DNA from: Salvelinus alpinus
Lineage: Eukaryota > Chordata > Actinopteri > Salmoniformes > Salmonidae
Direction of reading: 5' to 3'
Assembly (NCBI RefSeq): GCF_045679555.1
Contig: NC_092093.1
Coordinates: forward strand, 62,388,365-62,452,364
DNA length: 64,000 bases
Below the pieces are notes generated by a model that saw only the letters and a list, made by a program, of their open reading frames with translations, was not told the DNA's origin and made no database searches. Shown here in pieces: positions 27,291 to 38,590 of this stretch; positions within the stretch are counted from its first letter, which is position 1, and each line of letters begins with the position of its first letter. A program made the translations under genes and the position numbers.

Positions 27291-27455
27291 CTTATTGTTA
27301 CTCCCTCTAAGGTTGGGTCTTGTCTTATTGTTACTCCCTCTAAGGTTGGGTCTTGTCTTATTGTTACTCCCTCTAAGGTTGGGTCTTGTCTTATTGTTAC
27401 TCCCTCTAAGGTTGGGTCCTGTCTTATTGTTACTCCCTCTAAGGTTGGGTCCTGT
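27291..27455. repeat. 33-bp in-frame repeat (5 units) beside L1 YADD motif
   Basis: Five copies starting CTTATTGTTACTCCCTCTAA at 27291, 27324, 27357, 27390 and 27423. On the - strand each adds [11 protein letters not shown] to the reverse transcriptase just before [12 protein letters not shown]. Confidence 0.92.
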
Positions 27456-29225
27456 CTTATTGCCTGTGCTAATGGTTCGAGGTACAAGGAGAAGAGCGTG
27501 GGTGAAAGATTACAGCCTTGTCTTGCCCCTCGCTCTAATTTTTTCGTTCGTGTCAAATGTTAATTTATCTTTATTCTAGCGGTCAGACATGAATACAGTG
27601 TTTTGATGCACTGTATCACTTCTTTGTTGATACCAAATCTTTCCATAACTTGGAATAGGTAATCCCATCCCACTGAATCAAATGCTTTTTCTGCATCTGG
27701 ACTGATTAATATTGCACTTGTCTTATTCTGAGTAATATGGTCCATGACATGTAGTGTTCTCCTTATATTGTCCTGTGTCTGCCTATTTTGTATGAAACCA
27801 GTTTGATCTCCGTCAATCAATTCTGGGATTATGTTCTCCATTCTTTTGGCTATTATTGATGCATATCGTTTATAATCTGTGTTAAGAATTGCGATAGGTC
27901 TATATGAACTGCATTCTTTCTTATCTTTACCCTCTTTTGGGATTACAGATATGATGGCCTCTCTCCATGACGGTGGGAGACCCCCCTCCCTCAGAGTCCA
28001 GTTTAAAACAGGCCTTAAGTAGAGGTGCTAATTGTTCTCTGAAGGTCTTGAACCATTCTGAAGGGAAGCCATCAGTGCCTGGTGACTTGTTGAGATATTG
28101 CTTTATTAATTTCTTCGGTGGATATTCCTAAAGTTAGTCTCATTTTGCTCTGTCCCAATTGAGGGGAGATCAAGTGAGTTCAAAAAGTGCTCTATTGTCT
28201 GTGCATCTGCCTTCTCTGGTTGCTTGTACAGATTTGTGTAATGTGATTCAAATGCATTCTGTATTTCATATAATTTGCATGTGATCTTTTTTGTTTTGGG
28301 GTCTTTTATTTTGAAAAAGGTATTCTGTGCTTGTTGTTTCCTGAGTCTCCATGCTAGTAATTTGGTTGCCTTTGAGCCTGCTTCATAATATTGTTGTTTC
28401 AGGAACCTGAGCTTTTTCTCTACTTCTTCTCTATAAATCTGGTCAATTTCCTGTTTTACCTTTTGAATCTCTCGTAATATAAGAGGGTCTTTGTATTGAC
28501 TATGAGATCGTTCTAAGTTTCTTAGGGTTTCCTGTAATTTCAGCAGTTTCTGTGCTTTAATCTTTTTCTTGAGAGATGATGTGGCTATGATCTTTCCTCT
28601 AATAACCGCCTTAGCTGCATCCCACAATATAGCAGGAGATACTTCCCCATTATCATTATTCTCCAGATAGATGTTCAATTCTGTCTTTATTGATTCCTTG
28701 AATGATGGATCATTCAGCATGCTTGTATTAAGTCTCCATATTAGAGGTCGACCGATTTATGATTTTTCAACGCCGATACCGATACCGATTTATTGGAGGA
28801 CCAAAAAAGCCGATACCGATTGATCGGACAATTTTTTTATTTTTACATTTAATTTTTTGTAATAATGACAATTACAACAATACTGAATGAACTCTTAATA
28901 TAATACATCAATAAAATCTATTTAGCCTCAAGTAAATAATGAAACATGTTCAATTTGGTTTAAATAATGCAAAAACAAAGTGTTGGAGAAGAAAGTAAAA
29001 GTGCAATATGTGCTATGTAAGAAAGCTAACGTTTAAGTTCCTTGCTCAGAACATATGAGAACATATGAAAGCTGGTGGTTCCTTTTAACATGAGTCTTCA
29101 ATATTCCCAGATAATAAGTTTTAGGTTGTAGTTATTATAGGAATTATAGGACTATTTCCCTCTATACCATTTGTATTTCATTAACCTTTGACTATTGGAT
29201 GTTCTTATAGGCACTTTAGTATTGC

Positions 29226-29422
29226 AAGTGTAACAGTATAGCTTCCGTCCCTCTCCTCGCTCCTCCCTGGGCTCGAACCAGCAACACAACGACAACAGCC
29301 ACCATCGAAGCAGCGTTACCCATGCAGAGCAAGGGGAACAACTACTAGAAGGCTCAGAGCGAGTGACGTTTGAAACGCTATTAGCGCGCGCTAACTAGCT
29401 AGCCATTTCACTTCGGTTACAC
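29226..29422 (-). mobile_element. Short insertion with GTGTAAC ends and a tRNA-like B box
   Basis: 197 bp bounded by GTGTAAC and GTTACAC. The related element at 47359-50455 has the uninterrupted site AGTATTGC-CAGCCT (on the opposite strand). It contains GGGCTCGAACCAG, whose complement fits a pol III B box, so it may be tRNA-derived. Confidence 0.6.
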
Positions 29423-29780
29423 CAGCCTCATCTCGGGAGTTGATAGGCTTGAAGTCATAAACAGCGCAATGCTTGACGCACAACGAAGAGCTGCTGGCAA
29501 AACGCACGAAAGTGCTGTTTGAATGAATGTTTACGCGCCTGCTTCTGCCTACCACCGCTCAGTCAGATACTTAGATACTTGTATGCTCAGTCAGATTATA
29601 TGCAACGCAGGACACGCTAGATAATATCTAGTAATATCATCAACCATGTGTAGTTAACTAGTGGTTATGATTGATTGTTTTTTATAAGATAAGTTTAATG
29701 CTAGCTAGCAACTTACCTTGGCTTCCTGCATTCGCGTAACAGGCAGTCTCCTTGTGGAGTGCAACGAGAGAGAGGCAGGT

Positions 29781-29976
29781 CGTTATTGCGTTGGACTAGT
29801 TAACTGTAAGGTTGCAAGATTGGATCCCCCGAGCTGACAAGGTAAAAATCTGTCATTCTGCCCCTGATCAAGGCAGTTAACCCACCGTTCCTAGGCTGTC
29901 ATTGAAAATAAGAATGTGTTTTTAACTGACCTGCCTAGTTAAATAAAGGTATATTAAAAAAAAAAATAATAATAAT
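29781..29976 (+). mobile_element. HpaI-type salmonid SINE
   Basis: Contains GCGTTGGACTAGTTAACTG, GGTTGCAAGATTGGATCCCC (B-box region), GAGCTGACAAGGTAAAAATC, GGCAGTTAACCCACCGTTCC with the HpaI site, and TGCCTAGTTAAATAAAGGT with an A-rich tail. This is the salmonid HpaI family; its first bases are altered. Inserted into the hAT-like element. Confidence 0.85.
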
Positions 29977-31394
29977 TTCGGCAAATCGGACCCCAAAAAT
30001 ACCGATTTCCGATTTGTTATGAAAACTTGAAATCGGCCCTAATTAATCGGCCATTCCGATTAATCGGTCGACCTCTACTCCATATAGTATTTATTCGTTT
30101 TCTATCAAGGTGTAGGGTAAGGTAAACTCCATTATGATCTGATAAGTCGCTCTGCCCGATCCTACAATCCTTAAGCCTGTGTCTATCTGCACTGTACATA
30201 AAAAAAGTAGTCTAACCTGGAGTATTCAGTGTGGCGGGCTGAGTAAAAAGTATTTTCCTTATCGGTCTTGTGGGTGTTACGCCATACATTGAGCAGTCCT
30301 AGATCCTGCAGTATCCTATTGATCTTTTTGGCAACTAGGCTCATTTTCCTATTTTGATTTGTGCTGTCCAATTTTGAGTTTAGAATTGTGTTAAAATCCC
30401 CTCCACAGATAAGAGTGCTAGTGGTTTCTGTGGCAATTAAATCAACCACCTTCCCGTAGAAGACCATGTCACTCCCTGGGGGTGCGTATACATTAAATAA
30501 TGTAACTTCCTTGTTATCCAGTTTACATTTAACAAGTATAAATCTACCCTCCTTGTCTTTTATTTCTGACACAAACTCAAAATTAACTGAATTTGGGATC
30601 AAGATTGCAACTCCCCTTCTACCCATTTTGTAAGAAGAAAAAAAAAGTTCCTATATCCCATTTTCTTGAGTTTCTCGTGTTCAGGTGTGGATAAGTGAGT
30701 TTCCTGCCAGAATAGTATGTCACCTCTCTCCCGTTTCATCTTTGCTATTACCTTACTTCTCTTGATGGCACTCCCCAGTCCGTTTACATTGAGACTTATG
30801 ACCTTAAATTCCCGATGATGCATCGATATAAATTAAAAAAAATATGCACCATATCTGCCTGCTTATCTTGAGCCTAAAAACGAACGAAAAATCTAGAACG
30901 ATAATAAAGTAAACCAAAGTGGGAAAATACTTTGGTATTTGGACTCCCATGTCAGAGGACTGTCTCTTGCCTCTGGGGTTTGAGGGGATGAGCCTGTCTG
31001 CAGGATGGGCCCCTCGCTCAGATATGAAAATGTGTGACGTAGTCACAAACAAAACCTGGTGGAACCAAAAATAATAAGGGCGCCTATTTCGTCGCTTATA
31101 CACATTGGTTAATTACAAGTGAAACTATATCGGTCATGCGTGCATATCATGAATCCTCCCCTTGATATGCCCTTCTGTCACCCCGTTGTCAATGTGTCAT
31201 TAATCCTTAGCTAATAATATATGTTATTAACGTGACGCTACTTAGTGTGTTCATAAAGAACACATGCTTTTGGCTACTCACCCTTGTTCAGCATTGGGGG
31301 AAAATAGGGGAGATATTTTACCTATTGCAATGTCAACCGTAACAACCCAACGTCTTAACCGCTCGCGGTAACTATTAATTCTGTTAAATCCGAT

Positions 31395-32457
31395 TCAGTG
31401 TCTTACATCTTCCCGTTGGAAATGCCTGAGTCTCTCTCGGATGTGAACGTCCTCTCTCCGAGATGCTTTCCCTCTTTCTCCATGACCCTGCTTGTCGACA
31501 ACGATCCATGGGAGAGCCTGCTCGAGTTTTTCCGCTGGTGATGTCGCCTTTCTCCTGGCGGTATACTCCACTGGGAAGCCCCTTGACTTCAGGTCCTCAG
31601 CCGCCTCGTCTGCATGCTCGTATGTAACCGGGCCATTTTCCAGAAATACCCGTATTTTTGCCGGGTATGGTGTTTGGAAGCGAATACCCTTCTCTTTAAG
31701 TGCTTTCTTAATGGGGGTGTATTCTTTCCTTCTTTTCAGTATCTCTCCCACGTAGTCATGATCAAAGAACACTCGTTGGCCTTGGACGCTAACAGGCTTT
31801 TTCCAGGTTGCATGTAAAACTTTCTCTTTGACTGGGAATTTTAGGAACCGTACTACTATGGATCTTGGTGGGGCGCCGCTGGGGGGGTTTTGGGGCCGGA
31901 GCTCGGTGTGCTCTCTCCATTCCCAGGCCAGTGTTGTCTTCAAGTATGTCCTTGAATAGACCCTCCACCAAGTTGGGCATAGAGTCTTTTTCTGCGCCCT
32001 CTACTACGTTATAAAGTCTAATGTTGTTTCGACGTGAGAAACCTTTGAGTTCTGTCACTTTTGCCTGTAGTGTGTGTTGGCTTTTCAGTGACTGTTAAAG
32101 TATTTCCTTGACTGCGAAGTTCCATGTGTCCGTTTCCCCAATGCGCTGTTCTGCGTCCCCCATTCTTGTAGATATGCTGTGAAGTTCTAATTTTTTTTCT
32201 TCCAGTTTCTGGTTAATGTTCTTCTTGAACTCATTTAGTTATTTTCTTACTTCTTCTGGAAGTTCCTCTCGTAAGCCTGTGAGCGCCTCGCGCAATTCCT
32301 CCTTCATAACCTCACGACATGAGCGTTCTTTTGCTGCTGCTATCTTATTTGCGCTAGCATTAGCCATCTCGGGTTCATCGACAATTATATCTTCTGCTGT
32401 CTTGTTACGGGCTGTTGTTGTAGCTCCGCAACCTTTTCCTATTTTCCCCTTTTCCAT
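31395..32457 (-). pseudogene. L1 ORF1 (RNA-binding protein) pseudogene
   Basis: Three overlapping frames: 32457-32239 (MEKGKIGKGCGATTTARNKT, then a charged stretch likely to be coiled coil), 32058-31789 (GFSRRNNIRLYNVVEGAEKD, the start of the RRM-like region) and 31943-31395 (RSIVVRFLKFPVKEKVLHAT through EYTARRKATSP, RRM end plus C-terminal domain). This is the order of the vertebrate L1 ORF1 nucleic-acid chaperone. A stop in the coiled-coil part and two frameshifts inactivate it. Confidence 0.8.
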
Positions 32458-32736
32458 TTTGCGTAAGTTATTATAATGCTCAGAGTAAATACTAGAATTT
32501 AGGGGGGGAAATACCCAACCAATGTGCAGTACGAAAGACTAGGCAGCCGTTTCCTAAGTTGCGTCACCGGAAGCCCCCGTCACATATACTTTTGTAATTT
32601 GTTTTGCCAAACCCAACTACACACGGTGGGTACATCTTTATGTGGCCCTCAATCAGTCAAAGGAATTTCATGGACAATATCTGAATACTTGTTATTAACC
32701 ATGTGTTTCCATATATTTATTGATTTGATTTGATTT

Positions 32737-33160
32737 CTTTACCCCTTTTTCTCCCCAATTAGTAGTTAGTCTTGTCCCATCGCTGCAACTCCCGTACGGA
32801 CTTGGGAGAGGCGAAGGTCGAGAGCCGTGCGTCCTCCGAAACACGACCCCGCCAAGCCGCACTGCTTCTTGACACACTGCTCGCTTAACCCGGAAGCCAG
32901 CTGCACCAATGTGTCGAAGGAAACACCGTACAGCTGGCGACCGAAGTCAGTGTGCATGTGCTAGAGCGCGATAGAACACGGACATCCCAGTCGGCCAAAC
33001 CCTCCCCTAACCAGGACGATGCTGGGCCAATTGTGCGCCGCCTCATGGGTCTCCCGGTCGCGGCCGGCTGCGACACAGCCCAGGATCGAACCCGGATCTG
33101 TAGTGATGCCTCTAGCACTGTGATGCAGTGCCTTAGACCGCTGCACCTCTCGGGAGCCCG
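32737..33160 (-). mobile_element. tRNA-derived salmonid SINE
   Basis: On the - strand it starts CTCCCGAGAGGTGCAGCGG with an A-box-like GCAGCGGTCTAAGGC and B box GGGTTCGATCC (around 33083-33093) and runs to GGAGAAAAAGGGG. The imperfect flanks GTTTCCATATATTTAT and GTTTCCATTTATTT look like a target duplication. Family name uncertain (SlmI/AvaIII-like). Confidence 0.75.
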
Positions 33161-33330
33161 TTTCCATTTATTTCACTCAAAGTTTGTTCTGAACAATTGT
33201 GGAGTATTGAGATGTATAATTCATGCCTAAGAGCAATGATCTGTGTGTATCCAATGTGGTGATGCAGGCTTCCAGGACAGAGCAGTTTTAACATTACCAT
33301 CTGCCAACATGGTGATGAATACCAGCAACA

Positions 33331-33630
33331 GTGTGTGAAAACCTTGTGAAGACTTACAGAAAACGTTTGACCTTTGTCATTGCCAACAAAGGGTATATAA
33401 CAAAGTATTGAGATAAACTTTTGTTATTGACCAAATACTTATTTTCCACCATAATTTGCAAATAAATTCATAAAAAATCCTACAATGTGATTTTCTGGAT
33501 TTTTTTTCTTCTCATTTTGTCTGTCATAGTTGAAGTGTACCTATGATGAAAATTACAGGCCTCTCTCATCTTTTTAAGTGGGAGAACTTGCACAATTGGT
33601 GGCTGACTAAATACCTTTTTTGCCCCACTG
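33331..33630 (+). mobile_element. Tc1-like 3' fragment
   Basis: Frame end [20 protein letters not shown] then GYITKY and stop at 33413, followed by an AT-rich arm and the terminus TTGCCCCACTG beside TA. Everything 5' of the last 30 or so transposase codons is missing. Confidence 0.8.
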
Positions 33631-33853
33631 TATGTATTGAAGGCACTGTACCAAGCCCACAAGTGTTAGATAGCAAAAACAAGCACTGAAAAGACATCTT
33701 ACCTATTGTACATTGACAGGAAGTAGAGGTCTATAGGCCTATGTGTAAACATACTGCGTACTATAGAAATAGTTCAGTGTTCACATAAATGTGGGCACTG
33801 CACTGGCCACGTGGTCATTAGGGGCACCTTCCACTGGGAACAGTACACTTCTG
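33631..33853 (+). other. Intron sequence, nothing recognised
   Basis: Short unique stretch between a Tc1 end and the 26-bp satellite. Confidence 0.4.
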
Positions 33854-33859
33854 GTCATT

Positions 33860-34345
33860 AGGCCCACTGAACATATGCCCTCATTAGGCCCACTGAACAT
33901 ATGCCCTCATTAGGCCCACTGAACATATGCCCTCATTAGGCCCACTGAACATATGCCCTCATTAGGCCCACTGAACATATGCCCTCATTAGGCCCACTGA
34001 ACATATGCCCTCATTAGGCCCACTGAACATATGCCCTCATTAGGCCCACTGAACATATGCCCTCATTAGGCCCACTGAACATATGCCCTCATTAGGCCCA
34101 CTGAACATATGCCCTCATTAGGCCCACTGAACATATGCCCTCATTAGGCCCACTGAACATATGCCCTCATTAGGCCCACTGAACATATGCCCTCATTAGG
34201 CCCACTGAACATATGCCCTCATTAGGCCCACTGAACATATGCCCTCATTAGGCCCACTGAACATATGCCCTCATTAGGCCCACTGAACATATGCCCTCAT
34301 TAGGCCCACTGAATATATGCCCTCATTAGGCCCACTGAACATGAT
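33860..34345. repeat. 26-bp satellite, about 19 near-identical units
   Basis: Units CATTAGGCCCACTGAACATA plus TGCCCT. Only the last full unit has a clear change (GAATATATG), apart from the degraded edges. Such homogeneity suggests recent expansion. Confidence 0.95.
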
Positions 34346-34659
34346 AAGCCCAATAAGGGATCCAAATTCTTAATGAAGCTTTTTCATTACGACTCCCAAA
34401 GGACCAGCATGCACTACAGTGATTATCTTGCACACAAAACAACGGGGGTGGAGAGTTTGTCATTGGGATACTTGCTGTTGGTTTCGTTTTGGATTTATAA
34501 GTACTAAGTGGTTTTAAGATCAAATATATAAGAGTTTAGAGTAACTAGCATTTAGCCCAAGTGATCAAATTATTTCTATTAGCTCTCAGCAATGTATTAT
34601 TGTGATTGCAACTTATTTAGCACCATCAAATGGTGCATAGGCAAAGGCGTATTTAATTA

Positions 34660-34921
34660 CAGTGACAAGAAAATGTATGTGAACCCTTTGGAATTACCTG
34701 GATTTCTACATAAATTGGTAATACAATTTGATTTATGTCATGCAATAAAATGCAAATGAATTACTTAAAAATCATACAATGTGATTTTCTGGATTTTTGT
34801 TTTAGATTCCGTCTCTCACAGTTGAAGTGTACCTATGATAAAAATTACAGACCTCTACATGCTTTGTAAGTAGGAAAACCTGCAAAATCGGCAGTGTATC
34901 AAATACTTGTTCTCCCCACTG
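34660..34921. mobile_element. Hybrid Tc1 termini (solo ends of two families)
   Basis: The left end CAGTGACAAGAAAATGTATG is one Tc1 family; from TTACTTAAAAATCATACAAT to TTCTCCCCACTG the sequence is the right arm of the family at 48679-50295. TA flanks both ends (34658-34659 and 34922-34923). No transposase. Confidence 0.7.
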
Positions 34922-35006
34922 TATGTGCGTGTGCGTTCTGTAATTTTTGGTTGCAACTTAAAATATGGAGTGAGTAAATTGTCCAAAACTTGGAACACAC
35001 GGACTG

Positions 35007-35008
<2 letters not shown>

Positions 35009-35039
<31 letters not shown>
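35009..35039. repeat. (GT)n microsatellite
   Basis: Uninterrupted GT dinucleotides, about 15 units. Confidence 0.95.
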
Positions 35040-35043
<4 letters not shown>

Positions 35044-35160
35044 GAGTCTGGCCAAGCCTGGCCTACCGCAGGGTATTGTTGTTTAGTGTGAATGTGGTGA
35101 GTTTAATTTGGTTTGCAGGCTGGCTCTCCCTCAGTGAGGAGCATATGTTGGGCTCTGGGC

Positions 35161-35300
35161 TGTCTAGAGCAAGAGAAGAGGAGTGAGTGGATGGGATGGA
35201 AGGGGAGAAGAGAATAGGAGGGGAGTGGAGAAGGGGAGAGGAGGAGGAGGAGGAGGAGGGGAGTGGAGAGGAGAGAAGGGGAGAGGATACCGAGGAGAAG
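35161..35300. repeat. Polypurine GGA/GAG-rich tract
   Basis: Almost pure purine on +, with AGGAGGAGGAGGAGGAGG and repeated GGGGAGAGGA blocks. A triplex-prone low-complexity tract; open frames in it are not genes. Confidence 0.85.
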
Positions 35301-35330
35301 AGCTCTCTTTTTCTAGCCTTATGGCCTTGG

Positions 35331-36627
35331 TTAAAGGGATAATCCACCCCAAACCACTAATTCCTATGATTACCAGTGTTCAATAGTGTTAAATAACACT
35401 AATATGTGAAAACATAATTTTTTGTGAACAAATATTTCATTTTGTTGTTATAGCAAGGTTGGTAGAAACATGTGAAAATAATTTTGGGAAATCTGTTGCA
35501 GCTCAAGTCTACTACAAAACCCACAATGAAATGCTATTTTTCTCTGGGACAGCTAGCTAGAAAACATACCTGCACACAATAATACCAAAGTCAATATCAG
35601 CATGTGAAGTAGCTAGTTAGCTTAAAACCGCCTAAACAAACTGCACTATCAGTTTAGGAGTCTATCTCACTCAGTTCAACTTGCAGTTCGTCTCTGCCAC
35701 TGAGCTGTAAACGGAGTGTCTGCCCAGAGCGAGAGTGACGTTACTTTCCCACAGATACTTTTGAGGTGATGGGAAACTCCATTACAATCATATTAACGCA
35801 CCTTGTGTACGTTGCACATAAGTCGTCAATGGGTTGTGCGGTGCATTCTGGGTGATTCTGGGACAAGGAGAGCTCTCCTTCAAGGAGTGAATGGTAGTCA
35901 AAAAAGGACTAACTCAAAAAATGAACTTTAGATTTCGTGAACAAGAAGTACAACACTGCAAATATTTTCCAAGATGTGAGATAATTAACTTGTTCTCTGT
36001 AATATCATTTAGCTTTGGAATTGTGAGATTACGTACTTTCGAGGAAAATAGGCAGGTTTCTCTACTCATACCCTGACTTTGAGAAGGGATTCCGTGACGA
36101 ATGGCTTAGCAACTGCATGATGCAGCATAACAATGTGAATGCGATGCGTCGACAGTGGGGCATTTCTCCATTCATTGCCCAATGGAATTCCTATCTCCTC
36201 CTTTCTGTAATATCTCTGTTTCCCACAGACACACAGGGCGAATTGCGACATGGTACTTGAATGAGAAACTGAGTTCATTTGGTACACTGTTTAGATTGAG
36301 CACGTTAAGCAAAATATTGACTTTGTCATGATGATATAAACATATGGATGTGTTTTAGACACGCCCATACCATCTATTGGCTGATCTGGGGTGCTGGTAA
36401 TTGTTTTAAAAGCGTTATAAAATGTGATAATGTGTTATCCCCTATCTCCAGTGATGAGAATTATGTAGCTATGACGCGTTCCTAGAAGATTTCCTGATTT
36501 TCACAGACGGACCACTCAGAAGTTAAATCATGGAATTGTTTATTTTACCCATTGACAGAACGTAGTCTTTCTCCAAATTGACAGGAGTTTCCTGATTTTT
36601 ATTTCTGGATGTGGATTATCCCTTTAA
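35331..36627. mobile_element. 1.3-kb TTAA-flanked element
   Basis: TTAA at 35331-35334 and 36624-36627. Ends AGGGATAATCCAC and GTGGATTATCCCT are exact inverted repeats of 13 bp. The interior has no long frame, so it is non-autonomous. Same TTAA/AGGGAT terminal class as the two MITEs in the duplicated block, but with a different body. Confidence 0.8.
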
Positions 36628-37944
36628 CTGCTCATATAGGCAGATAATCGCGCCACAGACAGACAGCTTAGTAGTTTAATTGCAGACCCAGTCGACACCC
36701 CATGGTGCACTCCTGTCTCTGCCCCACCAGGCTGTGTGCAGACAGGCAGCTTAGCTCAGATGTAAGCCAGCAGGATCACTACTACTCACATCATTAGCAG
36801 GGAGAAAGTCACTATCTTACAGGCCAAACTAGACCTGATAATGAAATGAACCAACTCTTTTCTCTAGAAAGAACCAAGTTGGGAGGAAAATTAGCTAATA
36901 ATCTACAGTTCCTCTGTGTTGTGTTTTTCTGTATCGCACCAGTCAAAATATTTTGTTACACTGATACCCCAAGCATCCATAATACATGAATTATCCGTGC
37001 AAATGCCTCACTTAATATAAGGAGAGGTGATGAATTAATTATGTTTCAGCAGCCAACAAAGAGATGAACGGAGGGAATATTCTCCTCCTCTTTCTCTTGT
37101 CGTTTGGTGGTGTTGGAAGAGTTAAGATGCTGATATTTAGCAGATCCTGCCATCTGTGTGCATCTGAGGTGGGCTGATACCAAGCTAACGAGTTACCATA
37201 CATCACCCTAACTAAAGGAGATGGTGAGAGAGGAGGATCAGGAAGGGAGGGAGGGACTGAATGGGGATGAAAGAGGGATGGAGGAAGGGAGAGAGAGTAA
37301 GAGAATATTGAGGGAGAGAAGAAAGGAGGGTACTGACATATAGAGAGCAAGTGAGGGAGAGAGAGAAAGAGTAATTGAGATAAACAGATAGAGATGCCAT
37401 GCCAGCCTGGGCCCCATACTCAGCAGGTGTGAAGGAGTAGGTGGTTGATGAGAGTTGGCCCTTTTGGATTCCTGATCAAAAACAAAGACCTCAATAACTG
37501 TGTAATAATCCAGGCCTGGTGCAGCAGGAAACCGTCTCCCATCTCTCCACTATGGCAGTCAGTCAGTGTAGTGACTCCCAGCATGATTAGACAGGGGCTT
37601 TAGCAGGTCTGCGTGAGTAGGCTGGAGGCCCGGGAGTCCATGGGGCTCCAGGCCCACAGCACACATTAGGTAGTCCAGACAACCTCTGGTAGCCAGGGTT
37701 TCCTGCCTCTCCACTCTTCTCCTCTCCCAAATGTAATTACTGCAGTGCAATCTTTCCTTTGACCCAACACAATGGAAATGTCAGGGGGCTGATTTTCCAA
37801 CGGTTCGCCATGACAGTTGCAGCTGCCCTCTGTTTACCGATGCACAGGGGAGAGATTGAGTTGGAGGTTGCCACCTACAAACAGATTTAGGATCAGATTA
37901 CTCAACCCTGGTCCTAATGTTAAGCTTCATTGTGTGTGATAATA
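36628..37944 (+). other. arfgef1 intron 1, no gene; purine tract at 37201-37395
   Basis: Unique-looking intron with a purine-rich low-complexity part (GGGAGGGAGGGA and GAGAGAGAAAGAG types). No exon or mobile element recognised. Confidence 0.5.
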
Positions 37945-38040
37945 CACTACATAGCCAAAAGTATGTGGACACCTGCTCGTCGAACATCTCATTCCAAAAT
38001 CATGGGCATTAATATGGAGTTGTATGGTCCCCTTATTCTG

Positions 38041-38590
38041 CTGCTATAACAGCCTCCACTCTTCTGGGAAGGCTTTCCACTAGAACGTTGCTGCTATAAC
38101 AGCCTCCACTCTTCTGGGAAGGCTTTCCACTAGAACGTTGCTGCTATAACAGCCTCCACTCTTCTGGGAAGGCTTTCCACTAGAACGTTGCTGCTATAAC
38201 AGCCTCCACTCTTCTGGGAAGGCTTTCCACTAGAACGTTGCTGCTATAACAGCCTCCACTCTTCTGGGAAGGCTTTCCACTAGAACGTTGCTGCTATAAC
38301 AGCCTCCACTCTTCTGGGAAGGCTTTCCACTAGAACGTTGCTGCTATAACAGCCTCCACTCTTCTGGGAAGGCTTTCCACTAGAACGTTGCTGCTATAAC
38401 AGCCTCCACTCTTCTGGGAAGGCTTTCCACTAGAACGTTGCTGCTATAACAGCCTCCACTCTTCTGGGAAGGCTTTCCACTAGAACGTTGCTGCTATAAC
38501 AGCCTCCACTCTTCTGGGAAGGCTTTCCACTAGAACGTTGCTGCTATAACAGCCTCCACTCTTCTGGGAAGGCTTTCCACTAGAATGTTG
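38041..38590. repeat. 50-bp minisatellite inside Tc1 arm, 11 units
   Basis: Exact period 50, from CTGCTATAACAGCCTCCACT to TTTCCACTAGAACGTTG. The unit is ordinary Tc1 sequence (compare 7357-7407) amplified 11-fold. Only the last unit differs (GAATGTTG). Confidence 0.95.

Larger units (their letters stand above)
28742..30077. mobile_element. hAT-like element (8-bp TSD) inserted in L1 ORF2
   Basis: Terminal inverted repeats TAGAGGTCGACCGATT and AATCGGTCGACCTCTA. The 8-bp target site CTCCATAT flanks it at 28734-28741 and 30078-30085. It is rich in CCGATACCGAT and AATCGG motifs at both ends and has no transposase. Two further insertions lie inside it (29226-29422 and a SINE at about 29781-29976), each absent from the related element at 47359-50455. 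Confidence 0.88.
24067..30823 (-). pseudogene. L1 ORF2 (endonuclease-reverse transcriptase) pseudogene
   Basis: APE-type endonuclease at 30823-30017: LNVNGLGSAIKRSKV, WQETHLS, GGDFNTIL and SDHNGVYLTL. Linker at 28720-28106. Reverse transcriptase at 27841-26615: PDAEKAFDSVGWDYL (motif A), [20 protein letters not shown] (motif B), [11 protein letters not shown] (motif C) and [10 protein letters not shown]-terminal part at 24950-24067. It is cut by two transposons and by frameshifts near 30600, 27558 and elsewhere. A five-fold 33-bp in-frame repeat lies directly before the YADD motif. Confidence 0.9.
22990..32583 (-). mobile_element. Near full-length L1-clade LINE with two nested DNA transposons
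   Basis: Read on the - strand: a GC-rich 5' end (GGGGGCTTCCGGTGACGC) near 32583, ORF1 from 32457, ORF2 from 30823 to 24067, a 3' UTR with a large minisatellite, AATAAA (complement of 23012-23017) and a short A-run. Two elements split ORF2: one hAT-like (28742-30077) and one TTAA-type (24867-26309). A possible target duplication ACATATA is seen at both edges (22984-22990 region and about 32584), but this is weak in AT-rich DNA. Many frameshifts make it inactive. Confidence 0.85.

Noticed and set aside
29226-33160. tRNA genes suggested by B-box motifs
   Set aside because: They lie in SINEs without a foldable cloverleaf or intact anticodon arm.
33860-34345. CRISPR-like regular array
   Set aside because: Contiguous 26-bp repeats without spacers, in vertebrate DNA; a satellite.
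35164-35386. Gly/Glu/Arg-rich or Ser/Pro-rich frames
   Set aside because: Polypurine tract translations without other support.
36066-36287. A 73-residue - strand frame within the 1.3-kb TTAA element
   Set aside because: No family recognised, and its length is within chance for the region; no evidence of a transposase.
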